Shown: positions 33,005 to 44,084 of the stretch, one piece after another
Layout: each line of letters begins with the position of its first letter
How positions within the stretch are numbered: the stretch's first letter is position 1
From: Silurus meridionalis
Taxonomy: Eukaryota > Chordata > Actinopteri > Siluriformes > Siluridae
Reading direction: 5' to 3'
NCBI RefSeq assembly: GCF_014805685.1
Contig: NC_060890.1
Coordinates: 19,670,500 to 19,734,499 of the forward strand
Length of the DNA stretch: 64,000 bases
The notes under the pieces: generated by a model
The model's input: only the letters and a program-made list of their open reading frames with translations
Databases searched by the model: none
Told to the model about the DNA's origin: nothing
Program-made: the position numbers and the translations under genes

Positions 33005-33215
33005 ATCAATTAAATTCAAATTAATTTGTATAGTGCTGCTATCCCAGTACGGAGCACCTTTACAGGAAAAAATAGAAAAGAGTACAAGTTTATTCCTTAA
33101 TGCATCCTCCACTGTCAGCAATGGCAGGGAAAACCTCCCTGAGACAATATGAGGAAGACATCTTGAGAGGAACTAGGCTCAGAAGGTAATCCATACGTAT
33201 CTGGGTGTCACCATA
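33005..33215 (-). mobile_element. L2 LINE 3' end, minus orientation
   Basis: Reading the minus strand, AGGTGCTCCGTACTGGGATA..GCACTATACAAATTAATTTG is the terminal unit. CCTCAAGATGTCTTCCTCAT / CTCAGGGAGGTTTTCCCTGCC is the same 3' UTR block as in the L2 tails at 11.5 and 12.2 kb. About 210 bp survive and no coding part is left. Confidence 0.7.
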
Positions 33216-33519
33216 AATTCATTCATTTTAGTTTCATCATTGTCCATCACTATTTACTGTGTCCTAAACAACTGTAGCTCTAACTGTTTGTATTAGTTTG
33301 TTCACAGTTTGTTACTGGTCATTTTGCTATTTCAGTTATAAATATAGATTTTAAGAAATATAGAACCAGATATTATCCGGATGGTGGATTATCTCAGCAC
33401 AGTACTGACGATGACATTGTAATGAGACTATTTGTTAGATTAAGTGTATCAGGTGCAGCAGCACTGATGGGGTTTTGATGGGGTTGGGGAGGGGTCCACT
33501 TGAGTTCTTTCACTCAAAG

Positions 33520-33905
33520 CTTGGCAAAAATATGCTTCCATAGAGCTTGGTTTGTGCATAGGGGCATTGTCATGCTGGAACATTTTACATTTATGCCTTT
33601 ATCTTAAATTTCTTATTTATACAACTGAGCAGTTAAGGGTTAAAGGCCTTGCGTAAGAGCCAACGAGCAGCAGTTTGGTGGTGCTGGGATTTGAACTCAT
33701 GATCTTTCAAGTAGAAGGTCAATGCATAAACAGAAAAGCTACTTAGCATTTCTCAGGTTTGGGCCTTTTAGTTCTAGTGAAGATTGTAATTCTACAGTAT
33801 ACAGAAACATTCTATGTAATTGTGTGCTTTTATCTTATCAATCATTTGGGGAAAAAACACACATTGGTGAATACAGAATTGTCCACATGCTTTTGGCCAT
33901 GTAGT
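33520..33905 (-). mobile_element. Tc1-like remnant split by a SINE
   Basis: 33520-33578 (GCTTCCATAGAGCTTGGTTT, GTGCATAGGGGCATTGTCATGCTGGAACA) and 33750-33905 (CAGGTTTGGGCCTTTTAGTT ... TTTTGGCCATGTAGTG) are consecutive parts of the Tc1-like family seen at 785-1270, read on the minus strand. The word GGAACA|GGTTTGGG is split by the SINE at 33580-33740. The right terminus (CACATGCTTTTGGCCATGTA) is still recognisable. Confidence 0.75.
33580..33740 (-). mobile_element. tRNA-derived SINE inserted in the Tc1 remnant
   Basis: The left end TTTACATTTATGCCTTTATC and the middle TATACAACTGAGCAGTTAAG, GGTTAAAGGCCTTGCGTAAG match the SINE-like repeat at 20968-21098. GCTGGGATTTGAACTCATGA contains, in reverse complement, a B-box-like GAGTTCAAATCCC. 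The A-box side (about 33720-33735) is decayed. It is younger than the Tc1 copy it interrupts. Confidence 0.72.
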
Positions 33906-34659
33906 GCATGATAGTACCTTTCCGTTGAACAGTCTACATGACTTAATGACTTATAGAAAAAAATAACAATAATAAATGCTTGTGAATAATAAATAATAAT
34001 AAACATCTTTTTATTTATTAATTTATTTTTTTACAAGTGACAGAATCCAAATATGTACATAAGTAATTAAATAAACTAACAACCCAATTCATTATTTATT
34101 GGCCAATGGTGATTAAAAACAAATTAGCAACAGGATGTAAGTGTTACAGACTAATGAGATTAATCAGATGTACAATTGTACTAGTGTCAATATTTAGAAA
34201 GCACTGAGTCTGAATTTAGGAGGTTATTTATTACCAGCAGGTCAGCTGATATCCATGTGGTGTAAATTAGAAGTATGTGAGTATTGCTGTGATCTTTCCA
34301 ATAGGCTGACTTCAAGGAGTGAGCTCATTGTTGTTTCTGGGCATTAAAATTACACAGCAATTAACTTCATTGGCTGAAACTATCATTTTATTCTATCAGC
34401 GCCATGTTCAGCAAGCAGCCAAGTAATCTTACACAAAGCATTGTGTGACCTTGTCTTTTGTCCCCCAGTCTACTTACTGCTAATTGTGTTTCACCGTCTG
34501 TGCTGATTCCAAAAATATGTGATGGCTGATGTTATTTTTCATGATCATACTATAAAAACCTAAATATATGTAATGAGCTCGGATGGCTTATCATGGACCA
34601 ATGGACCTTTGCATTCTGCTTTAGGTCTGTCCTGACACTCTTCCATCCCCTATTACTCC
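33906..34659. other. Gap; 34210-34560 candidate conserved block
   Basis: 33906-34200 is AT-rich. 34210-34560 is complex and non-repetitive (GGTTATTTATTACCAGCAGG, ACACAGCAATTAACTTCATT, TTCTATCAGCGCCATGTTCA) with TAAT-type words and no long frame. Confidence 0.35.
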
Positions 34660-34682
34660 ATTAATTCCTTTCTTCTGTCAAG

Positions 34683-34799
34683 CTCCTGATGTTAGCGGCC
34701 TGCAGGGACGGGTTCAGCATGCTGCTCTGGTTGGATCGTCCTCTGTCTAACCTGACCGGAGGACGACTTTGCTCTCACAACGAGGACACCAAATTAACA
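34683..34799 (+). other. Exon-like open segment, 39 codons, function unknown
   Basis: A 117-bp segment (exactly 39 codons) is preceded by a polypyrimidine tract ending in AG (TTCCTTTCTTCTGTCAAG, ending 34682) and followed by a good donor (GTGAGT at 34800-34805). In that frame it has no stop and reads LLMLAACRDGFS, then MLLWLDRPLSNL, then TGGRLCSHNEDTKLT. An in-frame stop lies just upstream (TAA at about 34662). The frame itself continues past the donor to a stop near 34841. Surrounding sequence is GC-richer than the neighbourhood. It could be a cassette exon of a gene whose intron this is, or a conserved regulatory element that is open by chance. I do not recognise the peptide. Confidence 0.28.
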
Positions 34800-34879
34800 G
34801 TGAGTCGCGTCGCAGCCAGAGCTTCTGATCTTAATGAGGGATGACCTGGAGAAATAGACCATAATTATCCCTACTATTA

Positions 34880-36880
34880 CAATCTTTTAGCTAGAGAATA
34901 TAAAAGGCTCATTATTGTTCTTTTTGAATTGTTCATTATGATTATTTTTGAGCCTGAAGCCCTTTTAGGCCAAAAGTGGAAGGTTCAGAATGGGAAAAAT
35001 TAAAAAGAAAGAAAAAAAAAGATTGGTTAATACCCAGCAGTCGTGTGGACTCTTGGATCCCGAACTGGTTTTATTCAGCCTCTCTCGAATAAACCCCCCC
35101 CCTCCATTTTTTTTACTTCATGAATATCCCTGGGCCTTTCTTTAATTTTTTAGATGGGTAGGGACACCGGTCTATTAGCAGCTCAAGGTGGGGTGCAAAG
35201 CCTTTTTAACGTATTCAAATATGTGTTTGTTAAAGTGAGCACAGCTAATATGCTGAGTCGGGTCCTTTATTATACTGTACATTCACAGGGCTGATTAAAA
35301 ATTGCAATTTCGCTGGGGCCCACTTTGAAACATTTCATTTCCTTTGCGCTTGGTTTTCGCTATGATTCATTTTGAACCGCAATCTGTCATTATTTGAAAG
35401 CAGTAATTACTTCAAAATAAATATATCCTCGCTTTTCAGGGGCCCACCTGAATGGAAAGAAAATTATGTTTATATGTGTATGAATTGAGTGGAATGACCC
35501 CAGTGATTTTTTTTTTCAAAGCGACAGCGAATGCTGCCAAAGTGTTAATATGAAGTGTCAAAATTGGAACAGGCACGTCCTGCCACGTTGTTGGGTGCCT
35601 CCTTAATTTGGGCCACTGCAGAATGTGTGATATTTGTAATTGTGTCTGTCAATCCATCTCAATATGCTGTCAGCCATTTGACATTCCCCATAAACGGCAA
35701 GCTTCTCTTTTGAGTGATGTTTTTTATTTGACGCATTGAAAGGTTTATGAATTTCTGCCTGCCTCCTAATGGGCCTGTTTTCACTTGAATATACAACATA
35801 ACACAGCTTATATTATTACACTCGGAAAAAAAATCTAGCCTTTATTAACGTTGGAATAACAGTACTCATTTATTGTACCATATGGTATTATCAAATTGAT
35901 ATAGTATAAGATAATTGAACTGACACTTATATTTAACTGTTTCAATCATAAATAATGTACATAATATACCAGTTTTTTTTATTTTCATAAATCAACAGGC
36001 CATTTTAAGTGCTAGTTTATATACATGTTAGGTATTATAGCTCTCCAAGATGTTAAAGCAGCTAAACTCCATATCTCAGCTGCACTTATTATAGTGAGGT
36101 AGAGTGGCTTTGGATGCAACTTCCCTGGAAAGAGACAAAATGGGCTTTACAGTGTCTGTGCTGCATGCTAAGCTACAGTGCTATTGAAATCTGCAGTAGC
36201 TGTTTGCCCAAGTGCCAAAATAATCAAGTTTTGCCTGCATGGCAGGCTATGAAAGAATATTAACTGTGGGAATAACCTGCTGTGACATGTGTCGCCAGCA
36301 TACCAGATCAAATGAGAGCTCATTCAAAAGACTTTCTCCAGGTAGATATATTGGCTGGGGAAAAAGAGGCACGATGAGACCAACTCAATCATTATTACTT
36401 TGATGTAGGAGGGGTCCCTGCCATCATGGCTCTGGGTGTAAGTACAACGTTTCTTTTCACTGTTTCCCCTTACTCTTTTTTTTTGCCTCCTCCCTTTCTC
36501 TCCCTCTTTCTTTCTCTTACACACTCATGTTGCTCTCTAATGCATTTAGCATTTACGTCCCGTGATGGTTTAAACAGGTCTGTGCGAATGCACGCATTTT
36601 GCGTATTTAAAATGAAACCTTAGAATATATGGGGTGTCGCTCGATTTACTTCTTTTATCCACCCTTATTACACTATTGACCATGTATGATGCAAAGACTT
36701 TTATTTTGCAACTCTAGCACCTTTATGCATTCGAGAAAGCTATTGATTAAGCAGCATTGCTGCGAATTATATATCGAACAATATTCGCAGCTAATTATTA
36801 TTTGTAAATAAGCCTGTTTGCAGAAGTGAAATTGAATATTGCTAGAGCAGGATGGCCAAGTGATCCAAGTCAACAGCTTT
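34880..36880. other. Complex block with candidate regulatory DNA
   Basis: 35180-35810 is the most striking: balanced, non-repetitive and dense in AT words such as GAAAGCAGTAATTACTTC and CAAGCTTCTCTTTTGAGTGA, with no credible frame. 36010-36330 is also complex. A pyrimidine-rich run lies at 36468-36520 and short C runs at 35090-35103. No transposon was recognised. Confidence 0.35.
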
Positions 36881-37557
36881 TAATTATGAGTGAATTAAAT
36901 TCTCTCTCGCTCGAAAGCCGGGTTCATTATGCAAAAAGCACCGGCTCGATTCCTCACACGTCACCTTGGGGCCTGTCCAAGTTGCTACAGATCAATGCCA
37001 TGTAAGTGGCAATAGTTAACTTCCATGTCGCCTTCCTTCAAATAAAACCATAAAACTGAAGCTAAACAAGAAACCCTGGTTCTCCTGCTTCCCACTGCAA
37101 GCCTTCCAGGTGTCTTTCCTACTCGGACACTAATGGTTATCCCATCAGTCTGGCTGTAAAAAGAAGGGCTATGTAATGAAGCTTGCTCTAATAAGGTGCT
37201 TATGTTTTATTCCAATCTATTAGAGACCTCAGGCAAGTCACAGCAGTGTAGAATTACTTTTACAGCTTCTCTCACTCTCCATATTTTCCTCTCTCTCTCT
37301 CTATCTCTCTCACTCACTGTTGCTCTGGCCGTGGGTTTGGAAGCCAGCATCCAGGCCAACTGCTTTTGACAAGGTTAACACCCACAGTACTTTCCTGCTG
37401 GTCTGGAGAGATCAGGGGTGGGCTGCTGTGTATTACCCAACACCCACATACCTCTGCCCCTACAATCACATGCACTAAGTGAGTAATGAAGACTGTGTAA
37501 ACTGCAGAAGAATAATAGAAAAGCATCACACAATCTTCACCAAGCCTGCATACCTCC

Positions 37558-37560
<3 letters not shown>
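36881..37560. other. Candidate conserved block followed by ordinary sequence
   Basis: 36881-37030 holds TTAATTATGAGTGAATTAAA and GAAAGCCGGGTTCATTATGC, then CACACGTCACCTTGGGG. It is complex and compact, like an enhancer core. 37030-37560 is ordinary, with a short CT array near 37290-37310. Confidence 0.33.

Positions 37561-37564
<4 letters not shown>

Positions 37565-37622
<58 letters not shown>
37565..37622. repeat. (TA)n microsatellite
   Basis: TA array of about 58 bp that borders the repeat unit at 37630. Confidence 0.92.
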
Positions 37623-37626
<4 letters not shown>

Positions 37627-37629
37627 CCG

Positions 37630-38454
37630 CCACTGATATATGTACATATGTACAGGCCGTGCATTTGGTACCTGGGCCTTCAGTGAGGACGTACCCGAAT
37701 TAATCCACCTTTTAATGCCACTACTATCCCGTCGCAGTTATAGAAATCATCAATACTATACAAAAACGCAATATAACAACACGTGGCATTACAGAGAGAG
37801 AGAGGCATTTCACATATGGTGGGTGAATACTAAAACAAGCTCCAAACCTCTACACTACAATAGCAACTGTGCACCTACATCATTTGGAGCAGTTCAGAAT
37901 CCATATTTGTCTAATACCATGACAAAAACATAAAATTGTAAATGAAATACAACCTACTCGCCAGAGCTGCATACTCATAATTTCTACCGCTCTTCAGAGG
38001 CTGTAATACAGTGGTACAGCTCGTATTCACTGGTCTGGAAGTGGTGAACAAACCCTTTCCTGGGCTGAGACAAGCTAGCTAGCTTCAGGGTTGACCAACC
38101 AATCAGAGGACGGAAAAATGCTGACGCTATTCTGTGCCAGCTAGGTAGTGCTGTGAGGCGAAATGAAATCTGATTGGTTAAAGAAACAGAGCTATTTTTT
38201 AAGGAGACTATAGTAAAAAGGCCAGCAGTACAGACTTTGATTAGACAAAAAATCGAATATCCACATACACTTACTGGAAGGAGTGCAGCCTAGAGAAACG
38301 CTAAAAAATGAAGAGAATAAACTGTTGGGAATAAATTAATAAATTTCATGGAACAAATATTAGAATTTAGGTTGTAAATGTAGGTCAGTGTTTCTGATAG
38401 TGTTTAGGCCAGCAGAGAAGGTTTTCCTGGCCCTGACCGTGCACCACTGATATA
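37630..38454. repeat. Unclassified interspersed element bounded by an 11-bp direct repeat
   Basis: CCACTGATATA occurs at 37630-37640 and again at 38444-38454. In between, direct copies of a CCGTGCA word lie near each end (ACAGGCCGTGCATTTGG at 37652 and CTGACCGTGCACC at 38434). The interior (GACCAACCAATCAGAGGACG near 38095, TGATTGGTTAAAG near 38173) looks like transposon untranslated sequence and encodes nothing. An 11-bp flanking duplication would fit a Mutator-like insertion, but terminal inverted repeats are not convincing. Confidence 0.4.
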
Positions 38455-38554
38455 GCTCAACCTCATCCTATATACTCATCCGTACCGGAAATAAGATTTA
38501 TTTTGTGTAATACTGAAAACGCTGAAGTGGCCAAGAAGTGGCTAGCAGCCATGG

Positions 38555-38616
38555 ATTCAAGATTCAAAATTTTTAATTTGTCACAGACATGGTTATATGC
38601 ACGATAAAACTTGCCC
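38555..38616 (-). mobile_element. Possible LINE 3' tail, minus orientation
   Basis: TTCAAGATTCAAAATTTTTA followed by ATTTGTCACAGACATGGTTA and TATGCACGATAAAACTTGCC is, on the minus strand, a '...ataaccatgt..gtgacaaat...' terminus of the type found in teleost CR1-group LINEs. Only about 60 bp are recognisable. Confidence 0.4.
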
Positions 38617-39149
38617 ACTTCCTGGTTAGTGGCTAACGCTAGCGCTATTGATTCTTTAGCATTTTAAGGCCAGCTTCAAGAATTTCTCTTAGAAGGAGAC
38701 AATTCGATTTATCGATGGAGTAAATGAATGAAGGATGGAAGAAAAAGACATTTGTTAAAGTATGGTGAAATAAGTCAAACAATTAGATCATATCTTTAGA
38801 AAATTAAATATTTAAAAGCAAAACACACTTACAGTGCATACTGTACGTCTCTATTAACCAAAAGGGGTCTAACAAATGTAGGTAATTGTTTCCATTTATA
38901 AAATTTTATTTAACCAATTTCATTTGTTCCAATTTAATTGATTATTTAATGTAAAGAATCTCATTTGCAAATGTGTATTGCATTAATTTGATTTATTCTA
39001 TTTTTTATAAAATATTATAAAATATTATTTTATATATTATTTAACTCAGCAGGCATTTTATTTAAAAGTGTTCAAATATATAAACTGTTCAAATCTTGAT
39101 CACAAATAATAATAACAATAAAGTGTAATAAACAGTAACCATACTAAAA
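38617..39149. other. AT-rich gap, nothing recognised
   Basis: Strongly AT-rich sequence with local TATAAAATATTATAAAATAT repeats near 39004. No frame or element is recognised. Confidence 0.45.
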
Positions 39150-39227
39150 TGTAACCAAACCGTGACTTAAAAAGTTAAATATTTACTGAACCGCAGATTT
39201 TGTTTACATTACACCCCTAATTGTGTG

Positions 39228-39301
<74 letters not shown>

Positions 39302-39436
39302 GGGGTGTAATCTTTCTATGCATCACACTATTCAGTTATTCAATTCAATTTGAATATATATATTTAGGAATTGAATTGAATTGAAATGAATTGAATTGAA
39401 CTGAATAACTGAATAGTGTGATGCATAGAAAGATTA
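39150..39436. repeat. Hairpin cluster with hAT-like TAGGGGTGTAA ends and a TA array
   Basis: Two nested structures. First, ATTACACCCCTAATT (39209-39223) and its exact inverse AATTAGGGGTGTAAT (about 39297-39311) bracket a TA array at 39232-39296. Second, 39308-39351 and 39394-39436 are inverted repeats of about 43 bp (TAATCTTTCTATGCATCACA then CTATTCAGTTATTCA) with at most one or two mismatches and a 42-base loop of ATTGAATTG repeats. TAGGGGTGTAA resembles the terminus of a teleost hAT-like MITE family, and the sequence left of it (AACCAAACCGTGACTTAAAA) fits its subterminal region. Confidence 0.75.
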
Positions 39437-39925
39437 CTATGCTCACCCAAACATTAATTATTTTCCAATTGCAATTTAATACAGAGCACAAAACACAGTA
39501 TTCAGTAAGTAATAATTGCTTCAAATATTTGTTATGCCTATTTTCTTTAGAAATGGCTATTTACATAGATGAGGAAATAAATGACCCCATTTCCTATTCC
39601 AGTCTAAGAGGTGCCAGATTTCCTGAATGATTTATAAATATGCTAAAGTCTGTGTCTCGTGAGGTGACTGCATTACCTATGTGATGGGGAAAGAGAGAGT
39701 GTCAGGGTACTTTGTGGTCTGGACCCTTAGCTCCAGCTCTTGTCTGAACACAGGGCAGATCATTCAGGTCAAGCCACAAATGAAAAGCAGCTCTCACCTA
39801 CATGCACACACACACATGCACACACACTACAAAGTGAAACTTACATTCAGTAGTACACTCTATAACTTTTAAATATATGTTTAATATGTTTCTAATACCA
39901 CTCTACCCAAATGATTTTTTAAAAC

Positions 39926-40020
<95 letters not shown>
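39926..40020. repeat. (GATA)n microsatellite
   Basis: Uninterrupted tetranucleotide array of about 24 units. It borders, and probably truncates, the 3' side of the minus-oriented Tc1 element at 40065. Confidence 0.95.
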
Positions 40021-40021
<1 letters not shown>

Positions 40022-40064
40022 AAACCCTTACACTTACTTCCTGTATTCTTTGATGTTTTCTACA

Positions 40065-40985
40065 CATACTGTACATTGGTTGTATGTTTGGGGTTGGTGT
40101 CCTTCTGCAAAATAAATTTGGGGCCAATCAGATTCTTCTTTAATGGTATTTTATGATGGATAATTATCAGACTGTATTTCTCCGCATTGTTGACACCATT
40201 AATCCTGACCAAATCTCCAACTCTATTTGCGCAAATGCAGTCCCAAACTTGCAGGAAACCTCCACCATGCTTCACTGTTGCCTGCAGACACTTGCAAACA
40301 AATAGCTTTTTTCCTATAGCCAAATATATGAAAATTTGACATATCAGTTGAAAGCACCTGCTGCCATTTTTCTGCAATTCCTAAATTTTCATGCATTGTT
40401 GAGTCTCATAGCCTTGTTTCCATGTCAGAGGTATGACTCTTTGGCCGCAATTCTTCCATGAAGTCCACTTCTGGCCAGACTTCTTCAAATAGTAAATGGG
40501 TCAACCTGAGTCCCAATGGTTTCCACCAGCTCTTTGCTGATGGCACTGCTGGACCTCTTCTGATGTCAAAGGGAAGTAAGCATGATGTGTCTTTTATCCG
40601 CTACATTACGTTTACATGGGCGACCACTGCATCTACAGTCCACAACATTTCTTGTTTCTTTGTGGTTCTTCAAAATAGCTTGAACAGCACATCTTGAAAC
40701 CCCAGTCTGCTTTGAAATCTTTGCCTGGAGAGACTTTGCTGATGCAGTATATCTACCGTGTGTCTATTTGCTGTGCTCAGTCTTGCAATTTTGTATGGCC
40801 TGTGACTTGAAACGATCTTCCACAACTTCACCTTAGTAGCTTAGAGTTTTTCTGTTCCTCACCCAGTATGAAGCTTCCTGCACACCTGTTTTAGTTAATG
40901 ACTGTGTTTTAACCTACACACAAATTAATGATCATTAGCACCTGCTTAGTTTAAATGGTTAATCATAAACCTGACTTATCTCTGG
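40065..40985 (-). mobile_element. Tc1-like DNA transposon, 3'-truncated
   Basis: About 0.9 kb of a Tc1-family element on the minus strand. The transposase is readable in pieces. The minus frame at 40377-40060 contains TVKHGGG, RVGDLVRINGV, NAEKYS and the second catalytic Asp region FILQKDTNPKH. The region after it, which should hold the catalytic Glu (NPIE), is missing at the GATA array. Upstream pieces on the minus strand at 40480-40800 hold HTH and linker-like parts, but with frame breaks. The subfamily differs from those at 2 kb and 10 kb. Confidence 0.82.
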
Positions 40986-41039
40986 CTGTGTGCAAGTGTA
41001 CAAAGTGTGCAATAAAAAATATTGAAAGCCAAAGGCGGG

Positions 41040-41475
41040 TCACACTAAATATTTATTTGATTTGGGTGTCTTTTTCTAGACAGTTCCTTCCCAAATTTTT
41101 TTTACAAACTTGGAGCCATACAATTGTATCGGATGTATTTGGCCGTAGTAGCATTTTCCCTTTGCTTGAACTAGGAGACCCAAACCTGTTTCAGCATGAC
41201 AGTGTCTCTGTGCACAAAGCCAGCTCCATGAACATATGGTTTACAAGGGTTGGAGTGGAAGAACTTGTGTGGCCTGCTATAGAGCTCTGACCTCATTCCT
41301 ATTGAACACCTTTGGGATAAATTGGAATGCTGACTGCACCCCAGAGTTCCTCACCCTTTATCAGTTCCTGCCTTTGTAGCTGAATGAGCACAAATCTTCA
41401 CAACCACACTCTTAAATCTATTTGAACATCTTCCAGAGTAGTGGAGGTTACTATAACAATAAATGAGGACAAATA
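41040..41475 (+). mobile_element. Tc1-like transposon remnant
   Basis: Same family as 785-1270, in plus orientation. Readable: LFQHDSVSVHKASSMN (second catalytic Asp kept) and WFTRVGVEELVWPAIEL, then a stop where SPDLNP should begin. ATTCCTATTGAACACCTTTG preserves the PIEHL coding in another frame. The 3' part continues to GAGTAGTGGAGGTTACTATA. The left end meets the element at 40985, so the two Tc1 families lie side by side in opposite orientations. Confidence 0.8.
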
Positions 41476-43019
41476 CAAATAATGTTGTCCAACTGGTTGT
41501 GCTTTGCATGAATATACTTAATATAATTCTAACTTTTATGAATTTATTTACAGCAAAAAGTAAAACAGTTTCCCTTCTATTTACTGGTTCACATTGTTCT
41601 TGTTTAAATTTTCTTCATAAACTACTTTTAAATGCAAAGGTTTGGCTAAATCACTTCTGTCCAGGCCAGCTTGTTCCACCCTGCCTCTATAATGTTTTTC
41701 TCCATACGTGCACCTCATTTGCCCTCCAACTGCTTCTGTGATTCAATGCTAAACAGAGGCTATGTGACCCAGGTGGCATTTGACTCAATTCTAGAGCTGT
41801 AGCACTGATCTCCTCTCTCATTCTCTGTCTTTCCCCGGGTTGTCTTCAGCTTCCCTCCTGCTTTTAACAGGCTTTGAAATGCAGACTCAAAGTGAACTTG
41901 GAGCCCATAGGGGCCACAGAGCCCCTTGCTCCATCCCCAGCAGATCAGTGGCTACCAGCCCCTGTGATGAAACCCATGCATGTCCACTCTCTGTTCCTGG
42001 CAGGTGTTCAGCAATGATAAATATCTCATTTCTGTGCAAAACAAATAGTTCCATGGTGTGTCTTTGCTGGGCTTTGGGGTGAATGGGAGCATGGTGGGAT
42101 ATGTGTGATGGTGTCAGCTGGACAGAGGGACAGAAGGAGAACAGAGAGCCATGTCATGTCATTGTTGGAAGGAACAGAGGAAAGACAAGGCAAAGACCCT
42201 GGAGAGGAAAAAAGTGTGCACTGTGAACAATGCTATATCTGTGAGGGGCAGTTGGAAATGATCTGAGATCTAAGAGCTACTGAGAAAACTCAGGGCAAAG
42301 TTTGCTAATATTAAAGACTGTATAAAAATGGAAAATAAGCAAGTAAATATTGTCATCGAGTAGTGAAATCATGCATATGAACTACAGTGATTCTAATGCA
42401 CAAATAATAAGTAATTTTTTTGAGGTGTTAATAAAAGAGTGAATGATTTAATAGAAACTTTTAAAGGAACTTGTTTGTTGACTGAAGAAAAAAAATTACA
42501 CGGGTGCAGCAGTGCTGCAGCACTTTAGCAGACATGCTAGCATTTGTGTAACAATAATAAAATGTGTAGTACAGTACTTGTAAAATATGTAGTATAATTT
42601 ATAAATATAAGTATTCAGAAATACTGCTCTACAATCACAGCCAAATGTATCTTAACTTATTAGACACCATATGTAATCCTACTATTCAGACCAATAAGAT
42701 CAAGTGACTCAACCTTATGGAAATAATGTGTGGCCTTTTTGATTATTATTATTATGCAAAAAAATATGAATCAAAGAGATTTAGTGTCAGCAATGTATAT
42801 TTCCAACATTTGTGTCTTGCAGTTTATTTTAAAAAATTGTATTATAGGTCTTTTTTAGGAGCTTACTCAAATAGCAACCAGTTATGGGTGTGTCTAGCTA
42901 CTGGTTATTGTGGCAATCTCTATCAGAGGAATGTCACTGGTCAAGGATGCTGTCATGCAAATAAGTTTAAGTCATGCAAATATACTGTTTTCTTTTTATT
43001 TCTGCATGTCTCATTACTC
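41476..43019. other. Non-coding gap, nothing recognised
   Basis: 41640-42200 is relatively complex and GC-richer, with an 80-codon plus frame lacking domains. 42240-43019 is AT-rich. No gene or transposon is recognised. Confidence 0.35.
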
Positions 43020-43101
<82 letters not shown>

Positions 43102-43122
43102 TGTCTGTCTGTCTGTCTGTGT
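43020..43122. repeat. (GT)n microsatellite with (CTGT)n end
   Basis: GT array to about 43100, then CTGT units to 43122. Confidence 0.94.
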
Positions 43123-43452
43123 GAGGTGTATGCCCTCCTAAACCTGTCAGTTAATGAGCACCACTCACACACTCCTGTGTCTGGGTCTAATCACAGGGAC
43201 TGAGATAAGAGATCCCTGTAGTCTTCTACATGAGCATTAATTATTACATGGGTTCTTTTATCCTCTCTATCTGACTGATATTCTTCACCGGTGCTGAGGA
43301 AAAACCTAGCAATTACATATCTCCTCCTTTTGCTTCTCAAGAATTTCCCTGCTAATTCTCCCCAAACCAACGAGGCCCCTGCTATTTTGCCTTTGAAGTC
43401 TTAAGCATTTTAAAATCCACGCACAATGGCAAAGACAAATTATGCAAACACT

Positions 43453-43453
<1 letters not shown>
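43123..43453. other. Candidate conserved block
   Basis: 43200-43420 is complex and non-repetitive (CATGAGCATTAATTATTACA, GGTGCTGAGGAAAAACC, TCTCCCCAAACCAACGAGGC) with no frame of note. It is a compact candidate non-coding element between two microsatellites. Confidence 0.33.
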
Positions 43454-43499
<46 letters not shown>

Positions 43500-43526
43500 G
43501 GAAAAAAAGATTTAATACTGTGGCTA
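43454..43526. repeat. (GA)n microsatellite with shared 3' flank
   Basis: GA array to 43496, then GAAGTGGAAAAAAAGATTTA and ATACTGTGGCTA. The same right flank follows the GA array at 48380-48436. Confidence 0.92.
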
Positions 43527-43902
43527 TAGAGAAAGAGAAAAAGTGAATGGGGTAGCACTGGTTTCAATAGGAAAATAATAATGTAATTATTATTATCATT
43601 ATTTTATTTTTGTTTTATTTTTATTATTAATAATATTCAATGACATTCACTGCATTTAACCTGAGTGTTTACGGTTTGTTAGATCTTTATTAAAAATGAA
43701 AAAAAAAAATACTTGCAACGATTCTTTGTCTGTTCTACTAATATCTGCACAGCACACAATGCCATGTCAGTGTCTTTGCTCTACTGAGAATAGTCCACTA
43801 TCCAAATAATATCTGCCTAGTCGTGGTCATATTGTGGTGCCTTTGCACTGATGGAAACGGAAGAGAGGTGTTACAGAACAGAACAGAGCAGCTTTGTGTC
43901 CT

Positions 43903-43905
<3 letters not shown>

Positions 43906-43973
<68 letters not shown>

Positions 43974-44004
43974 TATGTGCATCTGTGTGTGTGTGTGTGT
44001 GTGT
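43906..44004. repeat. (TA)n and (GT)n microsatellites
   Basis: TA array 43906-43969, a short ACAGATATGTGCATC spacer, then GT 43984-44004. Confidence 0.92.
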
Positions 44005-44084
44005 CACAAAGGTACATTTTATATATATTAATACATAATGAACAAAACAGAACAGCACATTTTCAAGGGTGACACTTTTTCTTG

